Origin: Lachnospiraceae bacterium
GTDB taxonomy: Bacteria > Bacillota > Clostridia > Lachnospirales > Lachnospiraceae
Reading direction: 5' to 3'
NCBI GenBank assembly: GCA_021770345.1
Contig: JAETRD010000010.1
Location: 62,001-126,000 of the forward strand
Length of the DNA stretch: 64,000 bases
Part shown: piece by piece, positions 43,261 to 50,856 of the stretch
How positions within the stretch are numbered: position 1 is the stretch's first letter
How the letters are laid out: each line of letters opens with the position of its first letter
Translations under genes and position numbers: made by a program
Notes under the pieces: generated by a model
Seen by the model: only the letters and a program-made list of their open reading frames with translations
Told to the model about the DNA's origin: nothing
The model's database searches: none

Positions 43261-43318
43261 TTGACAATTGCGGATTTGAGGAGTAATATAAACATATAAA
43301 TAATTGTTCATATGATAT
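43261..43318 (+). promoter_or_regulatory. Promoter and ArsR-type operator of the metal-efflux operon
   Basis: TTGACA (43261-43266), a 17-bp spacer and TAATAT (43284-43289) form the promoter. The AT-rich imperfect dyad ATATAAACATATAAATAA / TTGTTCATATGATAT region (about 43286-43318) over the start resembles SmtB/CadC-type operators. Confidence 0.6.
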
Positions 43319-43335
43319 AGAAAGAAGGTGAGCCG

Positions 43336-43695
43336 TTGACAGGAAATGATCCGGAGTGCTGCGAGACAACGTTTGTGCATGAGGAATTAGTCCGAAAGGT
43401 GCGCGAACGGTTGCCGGAGGAAGAGACACTGTATGATTTGGCGGAACTGTTTAAGGTGTTTGGAGATTTTACCCGAATCCGTATCTTATATGTCCTGTTT
43501 GAGGAGGAGCTGTGTGTGTGCGATCTGGCGGAGGCGCTTCACATGACGCAGCCGGCGATTTCACATCAGCTGAAAATCTTAAAGCAGGCAAAGCTGGTCG
43601 GGAGCAGGCGGGAGGGAAAGTCGGTCTTTTATTCGCTTGCGGACGGCCATGTGCGGACGATGATCGCACAGGGCAGAGAGCATATCGAGGAGTAG
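43336..43695 (+). CDS. ArsR/SmtB-family metal-responsive repressor (CadC-like)
   Basis: This 119-residue winged-helix repressor starts at TTG 43336 behind GAAGGTGAGC. The recognition helix lies in ALHMTQPAISHQLKILKQ. Metal ligands resemble the CadC alpha-3N site: Cys60 and Cys62 in ELCVCDL, and N-terminal Cys8 and Cys9. This pattern suggests Cd, Pb or Zn sensing. It is first in an operon with an HMA protein and a P-type ATPase and would leave the operator when metal binds. Confidence 0.92.
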   Translation: MTGNDPECCETTFVHEELVRKVRERLPEEETLYDLAELFKVFGDFTRIRILYVLFEEELCVCDLAEALHMTQPAISHQLKILKQAKLVGSRREGKSVFYSLADGHVRTMIAQGREHIEE

Positions 43696-43739
43696 ATAAG
43701 GAGCAGGCCCGCAGGGCGGGCGGAGAAAGGAGAAAAGCG

Positions 43740-43958
43740 ATGAAGAAGAAATTTAAACTGGAAGATCTGGACTGCGCAAACTGCGCGGCAAAGATGGAGG
43801 AGGCAATCAAAAAGATTCCGGGCGTCCATGACGCGAATGTGAGCTTTATGCAGCAGAAAATGACGGTGGATGCGGAGGACGAACGGTTTGACGAGATTAT
43901 GAAAGAGGTTGCCGCCGTGTGTGCAAAGGTGGAGCCGGATTGCAGGATTTTGCTGTAG
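43740..43958 (+). CDS. Heavy-metal-associated (HMA) domain protein
   Basis: This 72-residue ferredoxin-fold protein starts at ATG 43740 after AAAGGAG. The metal motif is LDCANCAAKME with Cys12 and Cys15. It appears to be the N-terminal metal-binding domain of a Zn/Cd ATPase encoded as a separate protein, since the ATPase that follows 13 nt later lacks one. It may deliver metal to the pump. A C-terminal CAKVEPDC adds two more Cys. Confidence 0.92.
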   Translation: MKKKFKLEDLDCANCAAKMEEAIKKIPGVHDANVSFMQQKMTVDAEDERFDEIMKEVAAVCAKVEPDCRILL

Positions 43959-43971
43959 AGGAGAGACTGTA

Positions 43972-45873
43972 ATGACAGAGAAGCAGAAAAAGATGCTGGC
44001 GCGGATTTTCATAACGGCAGTCCCATTTGTAATACTGTTTGTCTGCGAGCATATGGGGATGCTGGCGTCGATCGAGGGAACATGGATTGCGTTCGTGATT
44101 TTTCTGGCGCTCTATCTTGTCATCGGATATGACATTGTGTATAAGGCGTTTCGAAATATCAAAAACGGGCAGGTGTTTGACGAGAATTTCCTGATGATGA
44201 TCGCGACATTTGGAGCCTTTGTCGTGGGCGAGTATTTAGAGGCGGTGGCCGTGATGCTGTTTTACCAGATCGGGGAGCTGTTTCAGGGATATGCGGTCGG
44301 AAAATCGCGCCAGTCGATCAGCGAGATGATGGATATCTGTCCGGAATATGCCAATATTGAGAAAGACGGAGCGTTAGAACAGGTGGACCCGGATGAGGTG
44401 GAGGTCGGGACGGTCATCGTGATAAAGCCGGGGGAGCGGATTCCGCTTGACGGCGTTGTCTTAGAGGGCGAGTCCCTGATTGACACCGCGGCGTTGACCG
44501 GGGAGTCCGTTCCGCGGCGGTCGGCGGTCGGCGATACGGTCATCAGCGGCTGCGTCAACGGCAGCGGCACGTTAAAGGTGCGCACGACAAAAGAATTTGA
44601 CGATTCCACGGTTGCAAAGATTCTCGAGCTGGTGGAGAATGCGAGCAGCAAGAAAGCGAAAGTGGAGAATTTCATTACCCGCTTTGCAAAGTACTACACG
44701 CCGGTCGTCACGATCGGAGCGGTGCTTCTCGCGATTTTGACGCCGCTTCTCACCGGGATTTCGTGGAGCGAAGGGATTCAGCGGGCGTGTATCTTTCTTG
44801 TGATCTCCTGTCCGTGCGCGCTGGTGATCTCGGTGCCGCTGGGATTTTTCGGCGGGATCGGCGCGGCGTCGCGGATCGGCGTGCTCGTGAAGGGGAGCAA
44901 TTTTCTTGAGGCGGCGTCCCAGATCGATACGATTGTTTTCGACAAGACAGGGACTCTGACAAAGGGAGAGTTTAAGGTCACGGAAATCCGCCCGGCAACA
45001 GGAGCTGAGGGCAGGGAAGAACTTCTGGAGCTTGCGGCGCTCGGCGAGGGATATTCGACGCATCCGATTGCAAATTCCATCCGCGAAGCCTACGGGCGGA
45101 CGCCGGATATGAGCCGTGTCGCAGACGCCGTGGAGGAGGCCGGGCACGGAGTCAAAGTACAGGTTGACGGCAGAGGCGTTCTGATTGGAAACGAAAAATT
45201 GATGCGGGCGCATGCAGTATCCTGCGAGGTGTGTGAGGGCGCCGGAACGGTAGTGTATGTTGCGAGAGATGGCGTGTTTGCCGGCGCGCTGGTGATTTCC
45301 GATACGGTAAAAGACGGCGCGAAAGAGGCGATTGCGGCGATGAAGCGGGTCGGCGTGAGAAAGACCGTGATGCTGACCGGAGACCGCTGCAGTGCCGCGG
45401 AGCATGTGGCGGCGGAGCTCGGCATCGACGAGGTGCACGCGGAGCTGCTCCCGGCGGATAAGGTTGCAAAGGTGGAGGAGCTTCTCGCAGCGGAGAGCGA
45501 GAAAGGACGGCTCGCGTTTGTCGGAGACGGCATCAACGACGCGCCGGTGCTCACGAGAGCCGACGTCGGGATGGCCATGGGAAGCATGGGCTCCGACGCC
45601 GCGATTGAGGCGGCAGATATTGTCCTGATGGACGACGATGTGCGCAAGATCGCGGCGGTTGTACGCCTCGCGCGAAAGACGCTCTCCATCGTGAAACAGA
45701 ACATTGTGTTTGCGCTGGGTGTCAAAGCGCTGGTACTTGTGCTCGGAGCGTTCGGCGTGGCGACGATGTGGGAGGCCGTGTTCGCGGATGTGGGCGTGTC
45801 GGTGATCGCGATACTGAACTCGATGCGGACGCTTGGCGGTTCGATGCGGACGCTTGAAGATACCATGCGGTAG
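43972..45873 (+). CDS. Zn/Cd-type P1B ATPase (CadA/ZntA-like)
   Basis: This 633-residue exporter starts at ATG 43972 behind GAGGAGAG. It has no N-terminal HMA domain; that domain is the separate upstream gene. Hallmarks are TGES (actuator domain), the membrane CPC at residues 280-282 (SCPCALVIS), the phosphorylated Asp324 (DKTGTLTKG), the HP motif STHPIANSI, and GDGINDAPVL. CPC with the following ALVISVPLGFFGG helix fits the Zn2+/Cd2+ group. The ArsR regulator upstream supports heavy-metal efflux. Confidence 0.94.
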   Translation: MTEKQKKMLARIFITAVPFVILFVCEHMGMLASIEGTWIAFVIFLALYLVIGYDIVYKAFRNIKNGQVFDENFLMMIATFGAFVVGEYLEAVAVMLFYQIGELFQGYAVGKSRQSISEMMDICPEYANIEKDGALEQVDPDEVEVGTVIVIKPGERIPLDGVVLEGESLIDTAALTGESVPRRSAVGDTVISGCVNGSGTLKVRTTKEFDDSTVAKILELVENASSKKAKVENFITRFAKYYTPVVTIGAVLLAILTPLLTGISWSEGIQRACIFLVISCPCALVISVPLGFFGGIGAASRIGVLVKGSNFLEAASQIDTIVFDKTGTLTKGEFKVTEIRPATGAEGREELLELAALGEGYSTHPIANSIREAYGRTPDMSRVADAVEEAGHGVKVQVDGRGVLIGNEKLMRAHAVSCEVCEGAGTVVYVARDGVFAGALVISDTVKDGAKEAIAAMKRVGVRKTVMLTGDRCSAAEHVAAELGIDEVHAELLPADKVAKVEELLAAESEKGRLAFVGDGINDAPVLTRADVGMAMGSMGSDAAIEAADIVLMDDDVRKIAAVVRLARKTLSIVKQNIVFALGVKALVLVLGAFGVATMWEAVFADVGVSVIAILNSMRTLGGSMRTLEDTMR

Positions 45874-45926
45874 TAACAAAAGAGTACAATTTGAAAAGCG
45901 AGTGATGAGGGTTGTAAAATAGAGGG

Positions 45927-45965
45927 AACGCTGTTTGCGGACGAGAGCTGTAGGCAGCGTTTTTC
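45927..45965 (+). terminator. Probable terminator after the metal ATPase gene
   Basis: AACGCTG (45927-45933) pairs with CAGCGTT (45955-45961) around a 21-nt loop that contains a weaker inner stem. TTTTTC follows. In the rest of 45966-46042 an imperfect GAATTACTG/CGGTAATTC dyad is seen and nothing else. Confidence 0.65.
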
Positions 45966-46042
45966 TACGTCGTATGAATTACTGTTTACTCCGTTCCGGT
46001 AATTCGTATGTTTCCTGTCACACAAAAAAGAATGTGAGTGGC

Positions 46043-46071
46043 TTGTTCTGTCATTTTATACATGATACAAT
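46043..46071 (+). promoter_or_regulatory. Promoter of the AAA ATPase-DUF4276 pair
   Basis: TTGTTC (46043-46048), a 17-bp spacer and TACAAT (46066-46071) with an extended TG at 46063-46064 lie 41 nt before the TTG start. Confidence 0.55.
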
Positions 46072-46111
46072 GGAATGCAACAAGTTCGAGACATGGAAAA
46101 GGAGAGGAAGG

Positions 46112-47224
46112 TTGAAAAAAAAGTCGCGGTTAAAAAAAATAAAGATTTCAGGATACAAATCTTTGGGAACGGATATGCAGCCGATAAATTTGGAAATGAA
46201 TAATCTGAACGTTATAATAGGGGCAAACGGAACGGGAAAAAGTAATTTTATTTCCTTCTTTCAGATGCTTGCAAATATGATGACAGGCGCACTGCAAGTC
46301 TATGTCGGAAAGAACGGAACATCAGAATCATTGTTGCAGTTTGGGTCTAAAAGGACGAAGATGATTTCTGCAAGTCTGGAATTTAAAAATGAAAAATTTA
46401 CGAATACCTATGAGTTTTCCCTTGTGAAAGCGGTAAATGACACGTTGATTTTTGCAGAGGAAGTGATCAGTGACGGGAAACACAGATTCGAATTAAGCAG
46501 CGGACAAAAGGAGAGTTTCCTGCTTACGGATGCGGCGACTCATGCAAGTGAGCGGGCTGTCAGGGCAATTCTTTCCGGCTGCAAAACGTTTCAGTTTCAT
46601 GATACATCCCCGGAAGCGCATATCAGGGGGGCGGCTAATATAGATAATAACCGTTTTTTAATGAGTGACGGAGGAAATGTAGCTGCGTATTTATATATGC
46701 TTAAAATGAAACATGAGCGGTACTACAGACGGATTGTAGATCATGTTCAATATGTGATGCCGTCGTTTCAGGATTTTTTTCTGGAACCGCAAGTTTTAAA
46801 TCCACAATGGATCAAGCTTCAATGGCTTGAAAAAGGAAATAATGAATATGTGTTTGGACCGGAGCATTTTTCGGACGGTACATTGCGGTTTATTGCGCTG
46901 GCAACGTTGTTTTTGCAGCCGCCGGAGCTTTTGCCGCAGGTGATTTTTGTGGATGAACCGGAACTTGGCCTTCATCCGCAGGCGGTGGATGTTTTGGCTT
47001 CCATGATACAAAAGGCAGCGGAGAGCACACAGGTGATTTTGGCAACGCAGTCTCCCAGATTACTGGATAGTTTTGGCTATGAGGATATTATTGTGGCAGA
47101 AAAGGACGGGGAGACGGGATGTACCGTGCTGAACCGGTTGAACGAAGAGGATATAAAAATGTGGCTGGAAGATTACAGCCTTTCTCAGGTCTGGGAGAAA
47201 AATATAATCGGAGGACAGCCTTAA
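46112..47224 (+). CDS. AAA family ATPase (AAA_21/OLD-like)
   Basis: This is a 370-residue ABC-like ATPase with a TTG start at 46112 after GGAGAGGAAGG. Walker A is IIGANGTGKSN (G37-S44). A signature-like SDGTLRFIALATLFLQPP lies near residue 255. Walker B is VIFVDEPELGLHPQA with D281 and E282, and a D-loop/H-switch region LATQSPRLLDSF has Gln where many ATPases have His. It lacks a Toprim domain itself; the next gene, 1 nt away, is DUF4276. Such ATPase and Toprim-like pairs occur in phage-defence modules. The gene is AT-richer than its neighbours. Defence function is inference. Confidence 0.87.
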   Translation: MKKKSRLKKIKISGYKSLGTDMQPINLEMNNLNVIIGANGTGKSNFISFFQMLANMMTGALQVYVGKNGTSESLLQFGSKRTKMISASLEFKNEKFTNTYEFSLVKAVNDTLIFAEEVISDGKHRFELSSGQKESFLLTDAATHASERAVRAILSGCKTFQFHDTSPEAHIRGAANIDNNRFLMSDGGNVAAYLYMLKMKHERYYRRIVDHVQYVMPSFQDFFLEPQVLNPQWIKLQWLEKGNNEYVFGPEHFSDGTLRFIALATLFLQPPELLPQVIFVDEPELGLHPQAVDVLASMIQKAAESTQVILATQSPRLLDSFGYEDIIVAEKDGETGCTVLNRLNEEDIKMWLEDYSLSQVWEKNIIGGQP

Positions 47225-47225
47225 T

Positions 47226-47900
47226 ATGAAAAAAGTTTTTATTGTTACCGAAGGGCAGTCCGAAACAAATTTTGTCAAAAGAGTTATGGCGCCATATTTT
47301 TCCCACAGAGGTATTTTGATTCCTATTACTGTTGTGACAAAGACAGACGGTAAACACGGAAAAATATATAAGGGTGGGGTCGCTAATTATGCTCAGATAA
47401 GAAACACGTTGTCAAAGATTTTGGCCCGGGAGTCAAAGAACACGGATTCCTGTGTGACAACTATGTTTGACTTTTACGGACTGCCGACGGATGTACCCGG
47501 GGTTTTGGATGCCGAAAAAGTAAATGATCCATATGAAAAAGTGGGGATGATTGAGATGGAAATACAAAAAGCGGAAGGATATGACGTAAAATTCTTTTTT
47601 CCGTATATTGAGCTGCACGAATTTGAGGCAATGCTTTTTTCTGATCTAACAAAGCTGGAGGAAGCATATTTTGAATATGATCTGACAGCACTGAAAGCAT
47701 GTGTAAAAGTCCAAAGTAATCCGGAATTGATCAATGACGGTGCCGAAACAGCACCGTCGAAACGGATCATAAATTGCATAGAGTGTTTTGATAAGGCAAA
47801 CGTAGGGGTAGACGTGCTTGACAAAATAGGAATGGAACACATTGTCAGGAAGTGCCGTCATTTTGCAGAGTGGGTGGAACATATTGAGGCAATGCTTTGA
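47226..47900 (+). CDS. DUF4276 family protein, Toprim-like
   Basis: This 224-residue protein begins MKKVFIVTEGQSETNFVKRV. The TEGQSE segment (Glu9) resembles the first acidic motif of Toprim folds. FDFYGLPTDVPG carries the family's DxYGLP motif, and IELHEFEAMLFSD is a further conserved acidic motif. The start is 1 nt after the ATPase stop, so the two are surely co-translated. DUF4276 proteins are regularly paired with AAA ATPases. By analogy with OLD-family and PARIS-type pairs it may be a nuclease effector controlled by the ATPase. Metal binding and nuclease activity are not shown by the sequence alone. Confidence 0.87.
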   Translation: MKKVFIVTEGQSETNFVKRVMAPYFSHRGILIPITVVTKTDGKHGKIYKGGVANYAQIRNTLSKILARESKNTDSCVTTMFDFYGLPTDVPGVLDAEKVNDPYEKVGMIEMEIQKAEGYDVKFFFPYIELHEFEAMLFSDLTKLEEAYFEYDLTALKACVKVQSNPELINDGAETAPSKRIINCIECFDKANVGVDVLDKIGMEHIVRKCRHFAEWVEHIEAML

Positions 47901-47964
47901 TTATGAGGCGTCTTCCGAATATCTTAATTTGCGAATACTCACAATGCTAAAAAGGAGAGAACGA

Positions 47965-49023
47965 GTGATTTTTTTGTTTTGTGCGCTTTACCCGGAGGCC
48001 GCAGCGCTGATTTCTCATTACGGGCTGAAAAAGGATACCGCGGAAATCCGGTTTCCGATTTTTTGCGGCGGGGAGGGGGAAATCTGCCTTACCGTCACAG
48101 GCCCGGGCGAGGTTGCGGCCGCGGCTGCGGTTGGCAGCATCTGTACGAAAAATCGTGCGGGGCGCGGCGATCTGCTGCTCAATATCGGAAGCTGCGCGGC
48201 CATCGCCATGCCCGCAGCCGAGGAAACGCGGGGCGCGGCGGGATTGCCGGGGAGTGCATTTTTGTGCAATCAGCTGACCGAGGCGGCCACGGGAAAAACA
48301 TTCTATCCGGATATGATCTACCGCCACGGCTTTCGTGAGCGCGGTATCGTGACCGGAACGAAAATCATAGATGCCACAGAGGCCGGTTTTTCTACCGGCC
48401 TTTACGGCGTGCCGGACGGGATTTTTGCGGCGTGTGAGTCGGACGGATTTTTTCTCTATGACATGGAGGCCGCGGCAATATATCAGGCCGGTGCTTACTT
48501 TTTCGGGCCGCATCAGATGTCGTTTCTAAAGATTGTGTCGGATGTGCAGGCACTTAGAGCGGAACCGGTTCCGGCGGGTGGGATGCCGGAGTGTGCCGTT
48601 TCGGAGGAAACCGTTTGGGCGGATGGAATGTCGGAGCGTGCTGTCCGGGGGGAATCCGCCCCCACGAATCCGGCTGCGGGAAGTAGTCTTATCAAAGAGG
48701 AAATCATGCGTATCATGGAGGATGGCGTGGAGGAACTCACGGCGTATATCGATCTGCTGCGGGATGCGTGCAGGGGAAGCGACAGCGGCGCGGCGACAGC
48801 CAAGGAGAAATCTGACGCGGCGTTTGCGGAAAAATTATGCCGCGATCTTCGGTGCTCGCAGACGATGCGGTCCGTTTTGTACCAGCATCTAAGGTACTGT
48901 GCGCTGGCGGGGATAGATTACCGTGCGGTCGCGGCAAAGATGTACCGGGATGGGAGACTTCCCTGCAGGGATAAGAGAGAGGGGAAACTGCGTTTTGAGG
49001 AACTTAGACGGGAATTATTATAA
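47965..49023 (+). CDS. Nucleoside phosphorylase-like protein (MTA/SAH nucleosidase fold)
   Basis: This is a 352-residue protein with GTG start at 47965, 8 nt after AAAGGAG; an ATG at 47944 lies before that site. Residues 1-215 follow the PNP_UDP fold: VTGPGEVAAAAAVGS, LLNIGSCAAIA and FLYDMEAAAIYQAG, the usual purine-ribose binding segment. Residues about 230-352 are an extra helical part not found in Pfs-type nucleosidases. It overlaps the spore photoproduct lyase gene by 29 nt, so a link to DNA photoproduct repair or adenosyl by-product (5'-deoxyadenosine) removal is conceivable. That link is inference. Confidence 0.8.
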   Translation: MIFLFCALYPEAAALISHYGLKKDTAEIRFPIFCGGEGEICLTVTGPGEVAAAAAVGSICTKNRAGRGDLLLNIGSCAAIAMPAAEETRGAAGLPGSAFLCNQLTEAATGKTFYPDMIYRHGFRERGIVTGTKIIDATEAGFSTGLYGVPDGIFAACESDGFFLYDMEAAAIYQAGAYFFGPHQMSFLKIVSDVQALRAEPVPAGGMPECAVSEETVWADGMSERAVRGESAPTNPAAGSSLIKEEIMRIMEDGVEELTAYIDLLRDACRGSDSGAATAKEKSDAAFAEKLCRDLRCSQTMRSVLYQHLRYCALAGIDYRAVAAKMYRDGRLPCRDKREGKLRFEELRRELL

Positions 49024-50029
49024 TCCGCCGTTTTCGCATATTTATGTGGAGCGTGCCGCGGCGGAGCATCCGGTGACGAGGCGGATTCTTACGCGGTTTC
49101 CGCGCGCCGAAATCATTACTATCGAGCACTATAAGGATGTGTTTTGCAGGCGGGGACAGGATTATGTATTGCAGCACGGCACGCAGAAGCTGATTCTGGC
49201 CAAAAAGCACGGAACTCTGCTGTATGAGGGCGCACCGGTGTGCCAGAGCTTTGGAAACGAGAATTTTTACTATACGTCCTGTGTGATGAACTGTGTGTAT
49301 GACTGTGAATACTGTTATCTCAAGGGGATGTATCCCTCGGGGAACCTTGTGATTTTCGTAAATCTCGACGATTATTTTGCAGAGATTGAACGGCGGCTTG
49401 CGCGTCATTCGATGTATCTGTGCGTGTCTTATGACACGGATCTGGCTGCGATTGAGCCGATTGCGGGGTATGTCGGCGCATGGGTGGAATTTGTGCGCGG
49501 GCAGAATGCCGGACGCCCCGGACGGCTTAAAATCGAGCTGCGCACAAAAAGCGCAGACGGCCGGCTCTGGCAGTCACTCGCGCCGGAGGATGGGGTGATC
49601 TGCGCGTTTACGCTGTCGCCGCAGGCGGTCATCGACGCATGCGAGCACCGCACGCCGTCCCTTGCGCAGAGGATAGGAGCTGCGGAGGCGGCGCTTGCGG
49701 CGGGTTTTCCGGTGCGTTTGTGTTTTGACCCGATGATCTACTGTAAGGACTGGCGGTCGCAGTACGCGTCGATGACGGAGCAGGTGTTTTCGCGGATTCC
49801 CGCGGACAAACTGATCGATGTGAGTGTCGGGAGTTTCCGCATCTCGCAGGAGTATCTGAAAAAGATGCGCAGATGCGAGCCGGGTTCCGCCGTGGTGCAG
49901 TTCCCATTCCGAAATGAGGGCGGGTTTTACCAGTACCCGCCGGAGCTGATGGAGGAGATGGAGCGGTATCTTGCGGAGCGGCTGGCGGGGCATGTGGCGC
50001 GGGAGCGGATTTTCCGCTGGAAAGCGTGA
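48995..50029 (+). CDS. splB: Spore photoproduct lyase
   Basis: This is a 344-residue radical SAM enzyme. TTG at 48995, 9 nt after GAGAGGGGAA, starts just before NLDGNYYNPPFSHIYVE. The iron-sulfur motif is CX3CX2C with Cys100, Cys104 and Cys107 (NCVYDCEYCYLKG). The downstream barrel contains VSYDTDLAAIE and RLCFDPMIY. The enzyme reverses the spore thymine dimer with S-adenosylmethionine during germination, which fits the spoIIA operon in this genome. It overlaps the nucleosidase-like gene, so the two are co-translated. Confidence 0.92.
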   Translation: MRNLDGNYYNPPFSHIYVERAAAEHPVTRRILTRFPRAEIITIEHYKDVFCRRGQDYVLQHGTQKLILAKKHGTLLYEGAPVCQSFGNENFYYTSCVMNCVYDCEYCYLKGMYPSGNLVIFVNLDDYFAEIERRLARHSMYLCVSYDTDLAAIEPIAGYVGAWVEFVRGQNAGRPGRLKIELRTKSADGRLWQSLAPEDGVICAFTLSPQAVIDACEHRTPSLAQRIGAAEAALAAGFPVRLCFDPMIYCKDWRSQYASMTEQVFSRIPADKLIDVSVGSFRISQEYLKKMRRCEPGSAVVQFPFRNEGGFYQYPPELMEEMERYLAERLAGHVARERIFRWKA

Positions 50030-50039
50030 GGGAGGAAGA

Positions 50040-50095
50040 GTGAAAGATAAATCTTTCACTCGCAAGTTTGTGTCTGCGCGGCATCCACAAACTTG
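50040..50095 (+). repeat. Hairpin repeat, family B, copy 2
   Basis: The stem GTGAAAGA-TAAA-TCTTTCAC (50040-50059) matches copy 1 at 38899 with one A-T pair changed to G-C. A second perfect 10-bp stem CAAGTTTGTG / CACAAACTTG (50063-50072, 50086-50095) follows. It lies between the lyase and SDR genes. Confidence 0.6.
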
Positions 50096-50130
50096 AAATG
50101 CACAAAAAACGTGTGCGCATGGAGGAAATC

Positions 50131-50856
50131 ATGAAAGAACAGCGAAAGACGGCGATTGTGACGGGGGCGTCCGGAGGTATCGGGCAGGCGATTGCGGCGA
50201 TGCTTGGCGGGATGGAATATGAAGTGTACGGCATCGGAAGAAATTTTGAACACGGAGCGGGAGAAGAGCCGGGCGGGCGCTTTCACCCGGTCGTCTGCGA
50301 TGTGCTTGACACCGCAAAGCTCTGCGGCATCGTAAAAGAAATCGCGTCGGACGGCAGCGTCCGGCTCCTCGTAAATAATGCGGGCGTCGCGTATTACGGG
50401 CTTCACGAGGAATTGAATCCCAAAAAGATATCGGAGATGGTGCGCACGAATCTCGAGGTTCCGATGATTTTAACGCAGCAGCTTCTGCGCGATTTAAAAA
50501 AGAACAAAGGCTGCATCGTCAATATCGAGTCGGTTACGGCGAGGCAGTCGAATCCGCACGGCTGTGCTTACGGAGCGACAAAGGCAGGGCTTCTTAGTTT
50601 TTCGCACAGTCTGTTTGACGAGGCGAGAAAATACGGCGTTTCCGTGGTCAGTATTTCTCCTGATATGACAAAGACCGCGCTGTACCGGAACGCGGATTTT
50701 ACCGTCGGAGAGGAGGCGGAGAGCTATCTTCTTCCGGAGGAAGTCGCGGAGGCCGTCGCGTTTGCCCTGCGGCAGCGCGAGGGGCTTGTCGTGTCGGACA
50801 TCACACTGCGCCCGCAGCTGCACCGGATTGTGAAAAGACCGCGCCGTCCTCAGTGA
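50131..50856 (+). CDS. Short-chain dehydrogenase/reductase (SDR)
   Basis: This 241-residue oxidoreductase starts at ATG 50131 after GGAGG; an earlier in-frame GTG/ATG series lies in repeat B. The Rossmann motif is TGASGGIGQ (residues about 10-18). NNAG and the catalytic YGATK (Tyr, Lys) are present, and IESV supplies the Ser. A Gly-rich NAD(P)-binding site and the PxxxxT-like segment SPDMTKTALY complete a classical SDR. The substrate cannot be told. Its stop overlaps the convergent AraC gene by 7 nt. Confidence 0.9.
   Translation: MKEQRKTAIVTGASGGIGQAIAAMLGGMEYEVYGIGRNFEHGAGEEPGGRFHPVVCDVLDTAKLCGIVKEIASDGSVRLLVNNAGVAYYGLHEELNPKKISEMVRTNLEVPMILTQQLLRDLKKNKGCIVNIESVTARQSNPHGCAYGATKAGLLSFSHSLFDEARKYGVSVVSISPDMTKTALYRNADFTVGEEAESYLLPEEVAEAVAFALRQREGLVVSDITLRPQLHRIVKRPRRPQ

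Noticed and set aside
43173-43295. Upstream extension of the minus-strand GH3 gene (41 codons)
   Set aside because: It would overlap the divergent promoter region, and ATG 43172 has a perfect AAGGAGG site.
44572-45879. Long minus-strand frame (435 codons) opposite the metal ATPase
   Set aside because: A shadow of the ATPase frame; His/Arg-rich product, no start signals.
45976-46005. Imperfect inverted repeat GAATTACTG/CGGTAATTC before the AAA gene
   Set aside because: Short, with a mismatch and a 12-nt loop; it may be an operator, but nothing in the context supports a call.
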